Positions 52,211 through 60,797 of a DNA stretch of 64,000 bases are shown one piece after another. The notes below the pieces were generated by a model. It had not been told where the DNA came from and searched no databases. It saw nothing but the letters and a program-made list of their open reading frames with translations. Made by a program: the position numbers and the translations under genes. Within the stretch, counting starts at the first letter, position 1; each line of letters opens with the position of its first letter. The DNA lies in NCBI GenBank assembly GCA_035479875.1, contig DATIIH010000012.1, forward strand, positions 1 through 64,000, in the 5' to 3' direction. Origin of the DNA: PMNU01 sp035479875. GTDB lineage: Bacteria > Patescibacteriota > Saccharimonadia > Saccharimonadales > UBA4665.

Positions 52211-52675
52211 TTGAACGTGGCTTCTTTTTTCGATGCTGAGCGATTTTTGACAGGCGCACAGGCGCATGTGAGGTGGGTTGAGTCCGCAGGCAATGATACG
52301 GATAGTTTTATGGTAGCCCGGCGTCAACTGTCGCCAGAGCGGCTCCGCCTTCAGGGTGATGATCTAGGGCGCTATGTATTGCGTGGCTCTGAGGCTATTT
52401 ATGTAGGCAGGCAGCCAGTTGGCAGCACTGCGGCGTTTGCTGGCAGCGCCATACTCACCAGAGCCCTAGATTTCTCATTGCCAAATAGAAGTTGCCAAGT
52501 AGGCTGCGCGCCAGTGGGTCCGGACTCAGCGTGCGGGGTGGACGGAGTGCTGGTGGGTATACCGCTGCTAGACGCTGCCCAGGGCCTGCAGATATGCACT
52601 CTCGATGACCTTAAAACACTAACACTGCTGCCGCTAGAGGCGCTCGAAGCCATAGCGGCCAGGGAGGCACAATAA
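52211..52675 (+). CDS. Hypothetical protein
   Basis: 154 residues. Start TTG 52211 with CAGGAGTGAG just before, or GTG 52217. Soluble, mixed alpha/beta, with three cysteines in SCQVGCAPVGPDSAC near the middle. No family recognised. It lies between a beta-domain protein and dnaX; the dnaX promoter starts just after its stop. Confidence 0.6.
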   Translation: MNVASFFDAERFLTGAQAHVRWVESAGNDTDSFMVARRQLSPERLRLQGDDLGRYVLRGSEAIYVGRQPVGSTAAFAGSAILTRALDFSLPNRSCQVGCAPVGPDSACGVDGVLVGIPLLDAAQGLQICTLDDLKTLTLLPLEALEAIAAREAQ

Positions 52676-52717
52676 CACAACAGCTCCGGCTAGTGGAGGC
52701 GGGTATAATAAAGATAA

Positions 52718-54304
52718 ATGGGGCAAGCATTATACCGGACACACCGGCCGACTAAGCTTAGTGAGGTTGTGGGGCAAGAACATATCACCACAGCACTCGA
52801 ACGTGCGCTCAAAAAGGGCACCGTGAGCCACGCTTACTTATTCACCGGGCCCCGTGGTGTGGGCAAGACTAGTATCGCACGCATTCTCGCGCACGAAATC
52901 AATGGCTTGCCATACGAAGACGACTCTATCCATCTAGACATCATCGAGATCGACGCGGCCTCCAACCGTCGGATTGACGAAATTCGTGACTTGCGCAACA
53001 AAGTGCACATCGCACCCACCAGCGCAAAATATAAGGTGTACATCATCGACGAAGTCCACATGCTCACCAAAGAAGCGTTTAACGCGCTTCTAAAAACGCT
53101 GGAAGAACCGCCGGCCCATGTTGTTTTTATTTTGGCTACCACCGAGGTACACAAGCTGCCCGAGACGATCATCAGCCGCACCCAACGGTTTGCGTTTAAG
53201 GCGGTAGACCTACCTAAAGTAGTCGAGCATTTGCGAAGCATCGCCAAAGCAGAGAAGATTGACATCAGCGACGAAGCCCTAGAGCTGATCGCCGCCCACG
53301 GCGAAGGTAGCTTCCGCGACAGCATCAGCCTGCTCGACCAGATCCGCAACACCGCCGACAAGATTACTCTAGAAGACGTGCAGGCCACACTCGGTATTGC
53401 CCCTCAAGAACAAATCGACCAACTACTGGCCGCGCTAGGCACCCACGACCCCGTAGCCGTCACTACCTTGCTCGCCCACATCCAATCCTCCGGCCACGAC
53501 CCCGCCAAAGTCGCCAAACAACTCGGCCAAGCCCTCCGCACGCAATTACTAGCAAACGCCGCGGAACTTTCTAACGAGCAAGCAATGAGCGTCTTAACAA
53601 AACTCATAGAACTCCCCGCCTCCCACGACCCCAGAAGCTATCTAGAAATCATTTTGTTAGACGTCGCTTTATCGGGTGAGACCTCGGACCGGGGTGGCAG
53701 CCGTGGGGGGACCCCCAGCGCGCGCAACGCAGTGAGCACGATGGGGGAAGTCTCGGCTGACAGGACCCCACCCGCCTCTGACGCCCACGAAAAAGCAAAG
53801 CCAACTCCCTCAAAAATCATGAAAGAAGAAGTCCAAGAAAAGTCACAAGTGCAGATAGAACCTCACCCCAGCACCTTCGCCAAAGCCGTCAAAGAAGCCG
53901 GCACAGAGCCGGTAGACAAATCCATCTGGCCAACATTCCTCGCAGCCGTCAAAGCCAAACACAACACCCTCTACAGCATCGTGCGCACCGCCCGCCCCCA
54001 CTTCGACCAACCCGGCAAACTCACCCTCGAGTGCAGCACCGCCTTCTACCAAAAACGCCTAAACGACAAGCGCAACAAAGAGATGCTGGGCGCAACCCTC
54101 GAGAGCGTCTGTGGTCAAAATCTGCAAATCATATGTATCGTTGGCGAAAGTTTGACGCCCGACGAACTGCCCGGGCCCAGCCTACCGCCCGAACAAGCTA
54201 TCGTTCATAAGGTTGAGGCCGAGCCTGTTTCTGCCAAGCCGCAGTCCGAGGCCGTCAAAGCCATAAGCAATATCTTTGGCGGCGCCGAGCTGCTAGAATC
54301 GTAA
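52718..54304 (+). CDS. dnaX: DNA polymerase III subunit gamma/tau, without zinc module
   Basis: 528 residues. Clamp-loader AAA+ domain: GPRGVGKTS (Walker A, 44-52), IIDEVHML (Walker B), TEVHKLPETIISRTQRF (sensor 1/SRC). The four-Cys zinc module normally between Walker A and EIDAASN is absent: HEINGLPYEDDSIHL leads straight to DIIEIDAASN. Residues 320-355 are a Gly/Arg/Ser linker with unusual base composition. The C-terminal part would bind polymerase. TATAAT (52704-52709) ends eight bases before ATG. Confidence 0.95.
   Translation: MGQALYRTHRPTKLSEVVGQEHITTALERALKKGTVSHAYLFTGPRGVGKTSIARILAHEINGLPYEDDSIHLDIIEIDAASNRRIDEIRDLRNKVHIAPTSAKYKVYIIDEVHMLTKEAFNALLKTLEEPPAHVVFILATTEVHKLPETIISRTQRFAFKAVDLPKVVEHLRSIAKAEKIDISDEALELIAAHGEGSFRDSISLLDQIRNTADKITLEDVQATLGIAPQEQIDQLLAALGTHDPVAVTTLLAHIQSSGHDPAKVAKQLGQALRTQLLANAAELSNEQAMSVLTKLIELPASHDPRSYLEIILLDVALSGETSDRGGSRGGTPSARNAVSTMGEVSADRTPPASDAHEKAKPTPSKIMKEEVQEKSQVQIEPHPSTFAKAVKEAGTEPVDKSIWPTFLAAVKAKHNTLYSIVRTARPHFDQPGKLTLECSTAFYQKRLNDKRNKEMLGATLESVCGQNLQIICIVGESLTPDELPGPSLPPEQAIVHKVEAEPVSAKPQSEAVKAISNIFGGAELLES
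53680..53790. repeat. G/C-rich palindromic insert inside dnaX
   Basis: A 110-bp segment containing GGGGGGACCCCC and two CTCGG-containing half sites, unlike the flanking C-rich coding sequence. It is read in frame as a disordered linker. Its resemblance to mobile palindromic elements found in some small genomes is by style only; no second copy was seen in the window. Confidence 0.4.
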
Positions 54305-54308
54305 CTAC

Positions 54309-55670
54309 ATGGACGAGGGGACCCGCAACCAAGCGCCACAGAACCTGGAGGCCGAGGCATCGCTTTTGGGCGCTATTTTAATCGACAGCGATGCGCTGGT
54401 TAAAATTGCCGACCACGTGGGCGTCGACGATTTTTACGATCAGCGTCACGCCCGCATTTACGAAGCAGTTATTGCACTCTATGAACGCCGCAGCCCCATC
54501 GACGTATTAACACTAGCCGACCAACTTAAGGGCGTCGGCTTTTTAGACATGGTAGGCGGTCCGTCATACCTTACCGAGCTTACCAACTTCGTGCCCACCG
54601 CTAGCCACGTCGAGCAATACGCCGACATCGTGGCCCAAAAAGCACTGCGGCGCCGCCTCATTAGGGCAAGCCAAGAAATGGCCACCATGGGCTACGACGA
54701 GTCTAAACAGTTGCGCGATCTCATCGAAGAAGCTGAGCAGCGACTGTTCCAGGTAAGCCAGCACCACGTCAAGCAGTCGGTGGTAAGCCTCGAAACCATC
54801 CTTACCGAGAGCTTTGATCGCCTCGACGAGCTCCACAAAGACAAAGGCAAGATCCGCGGCATTCCTACCGGCTTCAAGGACTTAGACGATGTGCTAGCCG
54901 GCTTGCAGCGCAGCGACCTCTTTGTGCTGGCAGCCCGCCCAGCCATGGGTAAGTCTGCCTTCGTACTAAACATAGCGCACAACGTCGCGCTGCTGGCCAA
55001 AGAATCCGTGCTTTTCTTTAGCTTAGAGATGAGCAAAGAGCAGCTGGTTGACCGTTTGCTCAGTATGGAATCAGGCGTGGACGCTTGGGCACTCCGCACC
55101 GGCAACTTGACCGACCAAGATTTTGAAAAAATCGGGCAGGCCATGGGCGCGCTGTCCGAAGCTCAGATTTACTTTGATGATTCACCAGGCATCACCGTCA
55201 GCGAGCTACGCACCAAAGCGCGGCGTCAAGCGCACCAACACGGCCTGGGTTTGATTATTATCGACTACTTACAGCTGATGAGCGGTGGTGGACGCTTTGG
55301 CAGCACAGACAATCGCGTCCAAGAGATTTCGGAAATTTCCCGCGGTCTTAAGAGTATTGCCCGTGAGCTAAACGTGCCTGTCATCGCCCTCAGCCAGCTG
55401 AGCCGCTCGGTAGAAAGTCGTCACCCTCAAATTCCGCAGTTAGCCGACTTGCGTGAATCCGGCTCCATCGAACAAGACGCCGACATCGTAGCCTTTATTT
55501 ACCGCGAGGATTATTACAACCCAGAAACCGAGAACAAAAACATTACCTCTATTCTCATCAAAAAACACCGTAACGGCCCCACCAAAGATGTCGATCTATA
55601 CTTTGACATCGACAAGCAACGCTTCCGCTCGCTCGACAGCAAGCACGTTGGAACGCCGTTCGACGAATAA
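54309..55670 (+). CDS. dnaB: Replicative DNA helicase DnaB
   Basis: 453 residues. N-terminal DnaB domain (PQNLEAEASLLGAILID...), linker, then RecA-like ATPase with ARPAMGKSAF (Walker A), LIIIDYLQLM (Walker B) and the Arg finger region KHRNGPT. Unwinds DNA at the replication fork. ATG is four bases after the dnaX stop. dnaX and dnaB adjacent is unusual but functionally natural. Confidence 0.97.
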   Translation: MDEGTRNQAPQNLEAEASLLGAILIDSDALVKIADHVGVDDFYDQRHARIYEAVIALYERRSPIDVLTLADQLKGVGFLDMVGGPSYLTELTNFVPTASHVEQYADIVAQKALRRRLIRASQEMATMGYDESKQLRDLIEEAEQRLFQVSQHHVKQSVVSLETILTESFDRLDELHKDKGKIRGIPTGFKDLDDVLAGLQRSDLFVLAARPAMGKSAFVLNIAHNVALLAKESVLFFSLEMSKEQLVDRLLSMESGVDAWALRTGNLTDQDFEKIGQAMGALSEAQIYFDDSPGITVSELRTKARRQAHQHGLGLIIIDYLQLMSGGGRFGSTDNRVQEISEISRGLKSIARELNVPVIALSQLSRSVESRHPQIPQLADLRESGSIEQDADIVAFIYREDYYNPETENKNITSILIKKHRNGPTKDVDLYFDIDKQRFRSLDSKHVGTPFDE

Positions 55671-55689
55671 ATGCTATACTAAAGGCAAT

Positions 55690-56892
55690 ATGCGAATGGC
55701 GTGGATGCCAAAATTATTGGGGCAGTGGAAGCTGGTACTCGGTTACATTGCCGGGTTGGCCGCCCTGTTTGGGGTCTTGTGGCTGCGGCTCAATCACCTC
55801 ACACCTGGCTACAGCCCCAGCGAGCAGGCTACGCTGCAACACAGCCAGAGTTTTATGTATATCTTCCATCACCCGTTTAACGGGCCGTTTACGTTTGCAG
55901 TACGGCTGTTGCTGCTCGGTGGATCTAAGCACGGGTTGCTATTTACTCGCCTTGCGGCAACACTATTTGCGGCGGGTACGGTGGTAGCATTCTTCTTGTT
56001 GATTAAGTATTGGCACAGTACGCGAACGGCGCTGTTTGGCGCGATACTCTTCGCGACCTCTGCTTGGTTCTTGCACACAGCTCGGCTTGGCACACCGGAC
56101 GTCCTTTTATTTAGTAGTCTCGTCGTCTTGGCATGTGGCGTGTGGCTCAAACACACCAATAGCCCGATTGCGCTGCTGTGCTGTTTTGTGGCGGCCTGTG
56201 GGCTGTTATATGTGCCGGGTATGATTTGGATAATCGCTGCTGGCGCGCTCTGGCAGCTGCCGACTATTGATCGCATCTTTAAGAAGCATCTGTGGATTGT
56301 GAGTGCAGGCGGCCTAGTATTTTTGGCAGCACTCTTGCCGTTGGGCCTGAGTATCTACCACGATCCAGCACTAGCAAAAGTATTGGCTGGTTTACCAGCC
56401 AATGGTTGGCCGGCACCCATGGCCGCACTTAAGCACCTTGCTGATGTGCCGGTACAATTGTTCGCCCACGGACCGAATATGCCCGAGCACTGGCTCGGCC
56501 ACCTAGGGGTACTCGATGCACTCACGGCGGCCATGGCCATACTTGGCGGATATCTGTATATACGCCATGTTAAGCTAACGCGTACTTGGCTGCTGGCGGT
56601 CGTCTTACTAGTGGGCGGCATACTCGTTGCGCTCGGCGGCAGCGTTACGCTCACCATCATCGTACCGTTTATGTACATGCTTGCTGCAGCTGGGATAGGC
56701 TTTATGCTCGACCGTTGGGAAACAGTCTTCCCGCGCAATGTTATCGCGCGCAGTTTAGGGGTTAGTCTGGTAGCACTGGCGATCGCTGGCAGCGCATGGT
56801 ATGGCACGCGCCAATACTTTGTTGCTTGGCCGCACTCACCCGCGACGCATGCTGTGTTTACGGTGGCTGTATCTGATACAATAAACAGGTAA
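55690..56892 (+). CDS. GT-C fold membrane glycosyltransferase (GT39/GT83-like)
   Basis: 400 residues from ATG 55690; in-frame ATGs farther 5' lie inside dnaB and are rejected. About ten membrane helices. The first external loop LTPGYSPSEQATLQHSQSF occupies the place of the acidic donor-site loop of polyprenyl-phosphate-mannose/arabinose transferases, with SE instead of DE. Probably transfers a lipid-linked sugar outside the membrane. TATACT (55675-55680) lies nine bases upstream. Confidence 0.75.
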   Translation: MRMAWMPKLLGQWKLVLGYIAGLAALFGVLWLRLNHLTPGYSPSEQATLQHSQSFMYIFHHPFNGPFTFAVRLLLLGGSKHGLLFTRLAATLFAAGTVVAFFLLIKYWHSTRTALFGAILFATSAWFLHTARLGTPDVLLFSSLVVLACGVWLKHTNSPIALLCCFVAACGLLYVPGMIWIIAAGALWQLPTIDRIFKKHLWIVSAGGLVFLAALLPLGLSIYHDPALAKVLAGLPANGWPAPMAALKHLADVPVQLFAHGPNMPEHWLGHLGVLDALTAAMAILGGYLYIRHVKLTRTWLLAVVLLVGGILVALGGSVTLTIIVPFMYMLAAAGIGFMLDRWETVFPRNVIARSLGVSLVALAIAGSAWYGTRQYFVAWPHSPATHAVFTVAVSDTINR

Positions 56893-56904
56893 GGAGACAA
56901 TACT

Positions 56905-57198
56905 ATGAGCCGATTTGACCAAGCCAAAATGCTACTTAAAGTTAAAAAATTGCAGAAAGAACTGCAAAAAGAGATCATTACCGTCGAGCAAGGCGACGGC
57001 GCGGTAAAAGTTGAGATTACCGGCGAGCAAAAGATCAAGAAGATCCACATCGACCCCGAATACGTCGATCTCGATGACATCGGCCAGCTCGAGCGCTGGC
57101 TTGAGGATGCGGTTAAAGAAGCCATCCAATCCAGCCAAAAACTCGCTGCCGAAAAGATGCAACCGATGATGGGCGCCCTCGGCGACCTCGGCCTCTAA
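56905..57198 (+). CDS. YbaB/EbfC family nucleoid-associated protein
   Basis: 97 residues. Helix-strand-helix layout: FDQAKMLLKVKKLQKELQKE, VKVEITGEQKIKKIHI, and EDAVKEAIQSSQKLAAEKM match YbaB, a DNA-binding dimer. AAGGAG precedes the ATG. It keeps its usual place between dnaX and recR, with dnaB and a GT-C gene inserted. Confidence 0.93.
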   Translation: MSRFDQAKMLLKVKKLQKELQKEIITVEQGDGAVKVEITGEQKIKKIHIDPEYVDLDDIGQLERWLEDAVKEAIQSSQKLAAEKMQPMMGALGDLGL

Positions 57199-57214
57199 TA
57201 ACAAATCCCACGCC

Positions 57215-57820
57215 ATGTCTATTCTGCCGCCGGCTCTTACTGATGTGATTGAAGCGCTGGGCAAACTGCCCGGTGTGGGGCCGCGCACTGCCGAGCGCTA
57301 CGCGTATTATTTGGTACGAAGCGACCCTGCCAAGACTAGTGACCTCGCCGCGGCCCTGCAAGATTTGCATGCCGGCATTGGCGTATGCACAAAAACGTTT
57401 GCTATAGTACCCGCCGGACAAGAGCTGTCCGAACTGTACACCGACCCCAAACGCGACAAGACCGTGGTTGCTGTTGTGGCCGAGCCGTTCGACATCATAG
57501 TGCTCGAAAAAACTGGACAATTTAATGGCACTTACCATGTGCTCGGCGGTTTGGTCTCGCCTATTGACGGCGTGGGGCCAGAGAATTTGCATATTAACGA
57601 GCTGGTAGCCCGCATTGACGACGACAAAGTAAAAGAAATTATCCTCGCTACAAACGCCAGTGTAGAAGGCGAGTCAACCGCGTTGTACATCCAGAAACAA
57701 GTTGGCGACCGCAAAGTGAAGATTACACGCCTTGCCCGCGGCTTACCAATTGGCGTCGACCTAGAATATGCCGACCAAATTACCTTAACTCGCGCCCTGG
57801 AAGGAAGACAAGCATTATGA
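57215..57820 (+). CDS. recR: Recombination protein RecR with degenerate zinc finger
   Basis: 201 residues. HhH LPGVGPRTAERYAYYLV; Toprim VVAVVAEPFDIIVLEKTGQFNGTYHVLGG; C-terminal RGLPIGVDLEYADQITL. The zinc finger between, normally CxxC...CxxC before the DPRRD segment, reads GVCTKTFAIVPAGQELSELYTDPKRD, so one of four cysteines remains. RecR loads RecA in gap repair. The stop overlaps the next ATG (ATGA). Confidence 0.95.
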   Translation: MSILPPALTDVIEALGKLPGVGPRTAERYAYYLVRSDPAKTSDLAAALQDLHAGIGVCTKTFAIVPAGQELSELYTDPKRDKTVVAVVAEPFDIIVLEKTGQFNGTYHVLGGLVSPIDGVGPENLHINELVARIDDDKVKEIILATNASVEGESTALYIQKQVGDRKVKITRLARGLPIGVDLEYADQITLTRALEGRQAL

Positions 57821-58788
57821 ACGAAGCCACTAAGCGTGCAGGCTACAACTATGCACCCTGGCAACGTACTGCCGCACTTGTGGCAGCAGTCAGCATGCTA
57901 CTCTTGCAAGCTGCCTGCTCAAAAAAACAAAAGCATACTTTGCCTGCCTGCACAGCGGTTATCACTCCTTTTACGGGCGACAATAATGCAAACCCCATAC
58001 GACTTGATAAAGACGCCAAAACTGGCAGATTAACGTTAGACAGGTCTGTGCCGCAGGCAGTAACGGCCAAACTTATTGCATCGACGTTGCGCGTCCGTGA
58101 GACTGGCATCCCGAGTGGCGACCAAACTATCACTGAACAGGGTACGGGCGAAATCGTAACAGTGCTCGACACGCACGGAAGGCCCCACAGGGTTATAGTC
58201 ACCGCTCTACACGTCGTACCTAACAAAATCGAAGATATCACACTATATAGCCCTACAGGTAGCACCGGTGTGTCAAGCGGCTGCGCCGATGCCAAAAACG
58301 ACGTAGCAGTACTAGAGGCGAGTGATCTCGCCGCAATCGACCGAGGCTCCAGTTTGACGTTTAGCACAAAGCCACCTGTGCGCACTGGCACCAAATTTTT
58401 AAGCATCGGCTATGACGCACTGGCTCTGGGTGTTGAGCCCGAGGAGCCTTATATCGGCTTTGTGCTCGGAATAGGCAAGCAGAACGGCCCACAGCAACTG
58501 CAAACGTTGACAGGCATAGAGACCGCTCCAGATGGTGGCAGTCTGGATTATAGGAGGACTCACCGCGTGGAACGTGGCAACAGCGGCGGAGCAGATGTCA
58601 GTACAAGTGGGCAAATCGTTGGGTTGATTGATTCAGTCATAACCCAAACGCCATCTAATGCACAGCTTAGGCAAGCTGGTGTCGTCGTAAGTGATGCCGT
58701 CGCTAACGATCCTTCCTATGTGCCGATTATCGGCTACGACATACCTGCATTTGTCGTGCAGCAAGATGCAGCGGGGTTTGTAGGATAG
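57817..58788 (+). CDS. Trypsin-like serine protease lipoprotein
   Basis: 323 residues. Signal peptide (15-33) with lipobox LQAAC (C34). The chymotrypsin-fold triad is visible: TALHVVP (H132), KNDVAVLEA (D162) and RGNSGGAD (S256). It would be a lipid-anchored surface protease. Coupled to recR by a four-base overlap, and followed one base later by a similar-looking lipoprotein. Disulfide-capable cysteines C45 and C156. Confidence 0.8.
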   Translation: MNEATKRAGYNYAPWQRTAALVAAVSMLLLQAACSKKQKHTLPACTAVITPFTGDNNANPIRLDKDAKTGRLTLDRSVPQAVTAKLIASTLRVRETGIPSGDQTITEQGTGEIVTVLDTHGRPHRVIVTALHVVPNKIEDITLYSPTGSTGVSSGCADAKNDVAVLEASDLAAIDRGSSLTFSTKPPVRTGTKFLSIGYDALALGVEPEEPYIGFVLGIGKQNGPQQLQTLTGIETAPDGGSLDYRRTHRVERGNSGGADVSTSGQIVGLIDSVITQTPSNAQLRQAGVVVSDAVANDPSYVPIIGYDIPAFVVQQDAAGFVG

Positions 58789-58789
58789 T

Positions 58790-59710
58790 ATGAAAAAACA
58801 CTTGTACGAATCTCGAGCCGCACGCATTATTACTGTCGCCGCAATGGCTGCAGGCGCTCTAGCCCTCGACGCCTGTGCTTCGGCCGCCAAACCTAGACCA
58901 GCACCGACCGGACACGTATACGTCGCGCCAGACTGCTTGCCCGGCAGAGCGCCTAGCGCCGAAGACGCTGGTCTTGCAGTGCCCGAAACACTCACTGTGC
59001 AGCGCGGCAAGCACCTACTCAATGGTCACGCTCCACCAGCCCTAAGTACCGACACAGCACAACGAGTATTCCGATCGCTTGTAGACGTTACCATTGGTGG
59101 CAAGGGCTACTTGGGTGTTGCCTTTAATGATGGCCATGGTAACCAAGATGTACTCGTGCCTGCGAGCGCCCTACAGGGTCTGAGTGGCCTTACTGGCACG
59201 CTCAAGGGTACCGACGGCACTGCTAGTATAACCGCAGCTTGTGCACAAATAGAAGATGTAAATGGTAAATTGCCAAATAGCACCGTAGCGGGCCATGACA
59301 ACAAGACATCTCCAGTAGTGGGTGTTGGTGTACTACGCGCCAGCAAACCCGTCACAAGTACTCCTGCCACACTTGCAACAGGCGCCACAGGTGGCCGTGG
59401 CCACTGGACAGACTTGATTACTAAGAATCGTAAGGCAACACCTGTAGGCGTTGCGGTCGCAGGCGCGCGTATGTTCTCTTATGCTCCGGGCGCATTTGCC
59501 TTGGCGGCCCAAGAGGGCGGCGTACTTGTTGACCCTGCAACCGGCGACGTAACTTCACTATTCATCACTACACTAGACCAGCCGGTCGACACACTGGTGA
59601 ATGATCTTGGGCTTACGCTTGGAAAAGGTAGCGCTACCGGTCTAGCCCTCGGTAGCGGGACACCCGTCGAGGCGCTGGCAGCTATGCTAAAAGATGGTCG
59701 GCTCAACTAA
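58790..59710 (+). CDS. Lipoprotein, possible inactive trypsin-like paralogue
   Basis: 306 residues. Signal peptide with a lipobox-like LDAC. It parallels the upstream protease: QDVLVPASALQGLS where the protease has IVTALHVVP (His lost), GTASITAACAQ beside GSTGVSSGCAD, VVGVGVLRASK beside NDVAVLEASD (Asp lost), and no GNSGG. So it may be a non-catalytic duplicate acting as inhibitor, regulator or binder. GTAGGA precedes the ATG. Confidence 0.6.
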   Translation: MKKHLYESRAARIITVAAMAAGALALDACASAAKPRPAPTGHVYVAPDCLPGRAPSAEDAGLAVPETLTVQRGKHLLNGHAPPALSTDTAQRVFRSLVDVTIGGKGYLGVAFNDGHGNQDVLVPASALQGLSGLTGTLKGTDGTASITAACAQIEDVNGKLPNSTVAGHDNKTSPVVGVGVLRASKPVTSTPATLATGATGGRGHWTDLITKNRKATPVGVAVAGARMFSYAPGAFALAAQEGGVLVDPATGDVTSLFITTLDQPVDTLVNDLGLTLGKGSATGLALGSGTPVEALAAMLKDGRLN

Positions 59711-59743
59711 TAACGATCCGTGCTGTACCTGAGTAAGATAGGG

Positions 59744-59749
59744 TATACT
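59744..59749 (+). promoter_or_regulatory. -10 box for DHH phosphoesterase gene, leaderless type
   Basis: TATACT ends seven bases before ATG 59757. No Shine-Dalgarno lies between; the -35 is not clear. Confidence 0.5.
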
Positions 59750-59756
59750 AACTGAT

Positions 59757-60797
59757 ATGAAGTACCCCGAAGCTACTCAGATAGCAGAAATACTAGGCGC
59801 CGCCCGCCGGGTGGTGATTTTGCAGGCCGACAATCCTGACGGCGATAGCCTGTGCAGCGCCTTGGCGCTCGAACAAATCATTGGCGACATGGGCAAAGAG
59901 CCCTACCTATATTGCGGTGTCGACACGCCCGGCTATCTTACGTATTTGCCAGGTTGGGATCGGGTAAACAAAGAACTTCCCCACCAATTTGACGCCAGCA
60001 TTATTGTAGACACCAGCGCCGATAGCTTATTTGGCCATCTTGAGCGCAGTGGGCAAAAAGGCTGGTTGCGCACCAAACCGTGCATTTTGATCGACCACCA
60101 CCCGGTCGAAAACACCGTCGATTTTGCCGATGTCGTTTGCAACCAAACCGCCGTTGCGACAGGCGAAGTTATTTACGAACTTGCTCAGCAGCTGAGCTGG
60201 CCGCTCAACCAATCTACTCGCGAAATACTCGCCTGCGCCATCCTCGCCGACAGTCTTGGCTTGGCCACAGAAGCTACCAGCGCCCGCAGCATCCACATCA
60301 TGGGCGAGCTGGTAGAGCAGGGTGTAAGCATCGCCGCCCTCGACCAGCGCCGCCGGGCTATGATGCACAAAAGCCCGGAACTCGTACGCTATAAAGGCGA
60401 GCTCCTGCAACGCATCGAATATTCTGCCGCTGACCGCGTAGCCAGCATAACCATTCCCTGGGAAGAAATCGTCCAGTACAGCCCACAGTACAACCCCTCG
60501 GTGTTGGTGCTCGACGACATGCGCAATACTACAAACACGCGCATTGCTATTGCGTTTAAAACATACAGTGACGGCCACATGACCGCCAAAATCCGCGCTA
60601 ACTACGGCTCACCAATTGCGGGTAAACTGGCCGAACATTTTGGTGGCGGCGGTCACCCCTACAGCAGCGGCTTCAAGCTGCCCACCGGCCGTCCTTTTAA
60701 CGAAATTAAGTCAGAATGTATTAGCCTCGCCACCGAACTACTTGATAATCTAGACAAGGAACCCTCCGATGAAGCTCTACAACACACTGACGCGTAA
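59757..60797 (+). CDS. nrnA: DHH family phosphoesterase, NrnA-type nanoRNase/pAp phosphatase
   Basis: 346 residues. Motifs: QADNPDGDSLCSALAL (DxDxx, metal), IIVDTSADSL, ILIDHHPVEN (DHH) and the DHHA1 domain ending AEHFGGGGHPYSSGF (GGGH). NrnA degrades 2-5-nt RNA and removes 3'-phosphate from pAp. Its 3' end overlaps cysS by 29 bases. Confidence 0.93.
   Translation: MKYPEATQIAEILGAARRVVILQADNPDGDSLCSALALEQIIGDMGKEPYLYCGVDTPGYLTYLPGWDRVNKELPHQFDASIIVDTSADSLFGHLERSGQKGWLRTKPCILIDHHPVENTVDFADVVCNQTAVATGEVIYELAQQLSWPLNQSTREILACAILADSLGLATEATSARSIHIMGELVEQGVSIAALDQRRRAMMHKSPELVRYKGELLQRIEYSAADRVASITIPWEEIVQYSPQYNPSVLVLDDMRNTTNTRIAIAFKTYSDGHMTAKIRANYGSPIAGKLAEHFGGGGHPYSSGFKLPTGRPFNEIKSECISLATELLDNLDKEPSDEALQHTDA

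Noticed and set aside
55588..55689. N-terminal extension of the GT-C gene into dnaB
   Set aside because: Lies within dnaB coding sequence in another frame; the membrane protein starts naturally at 55690.
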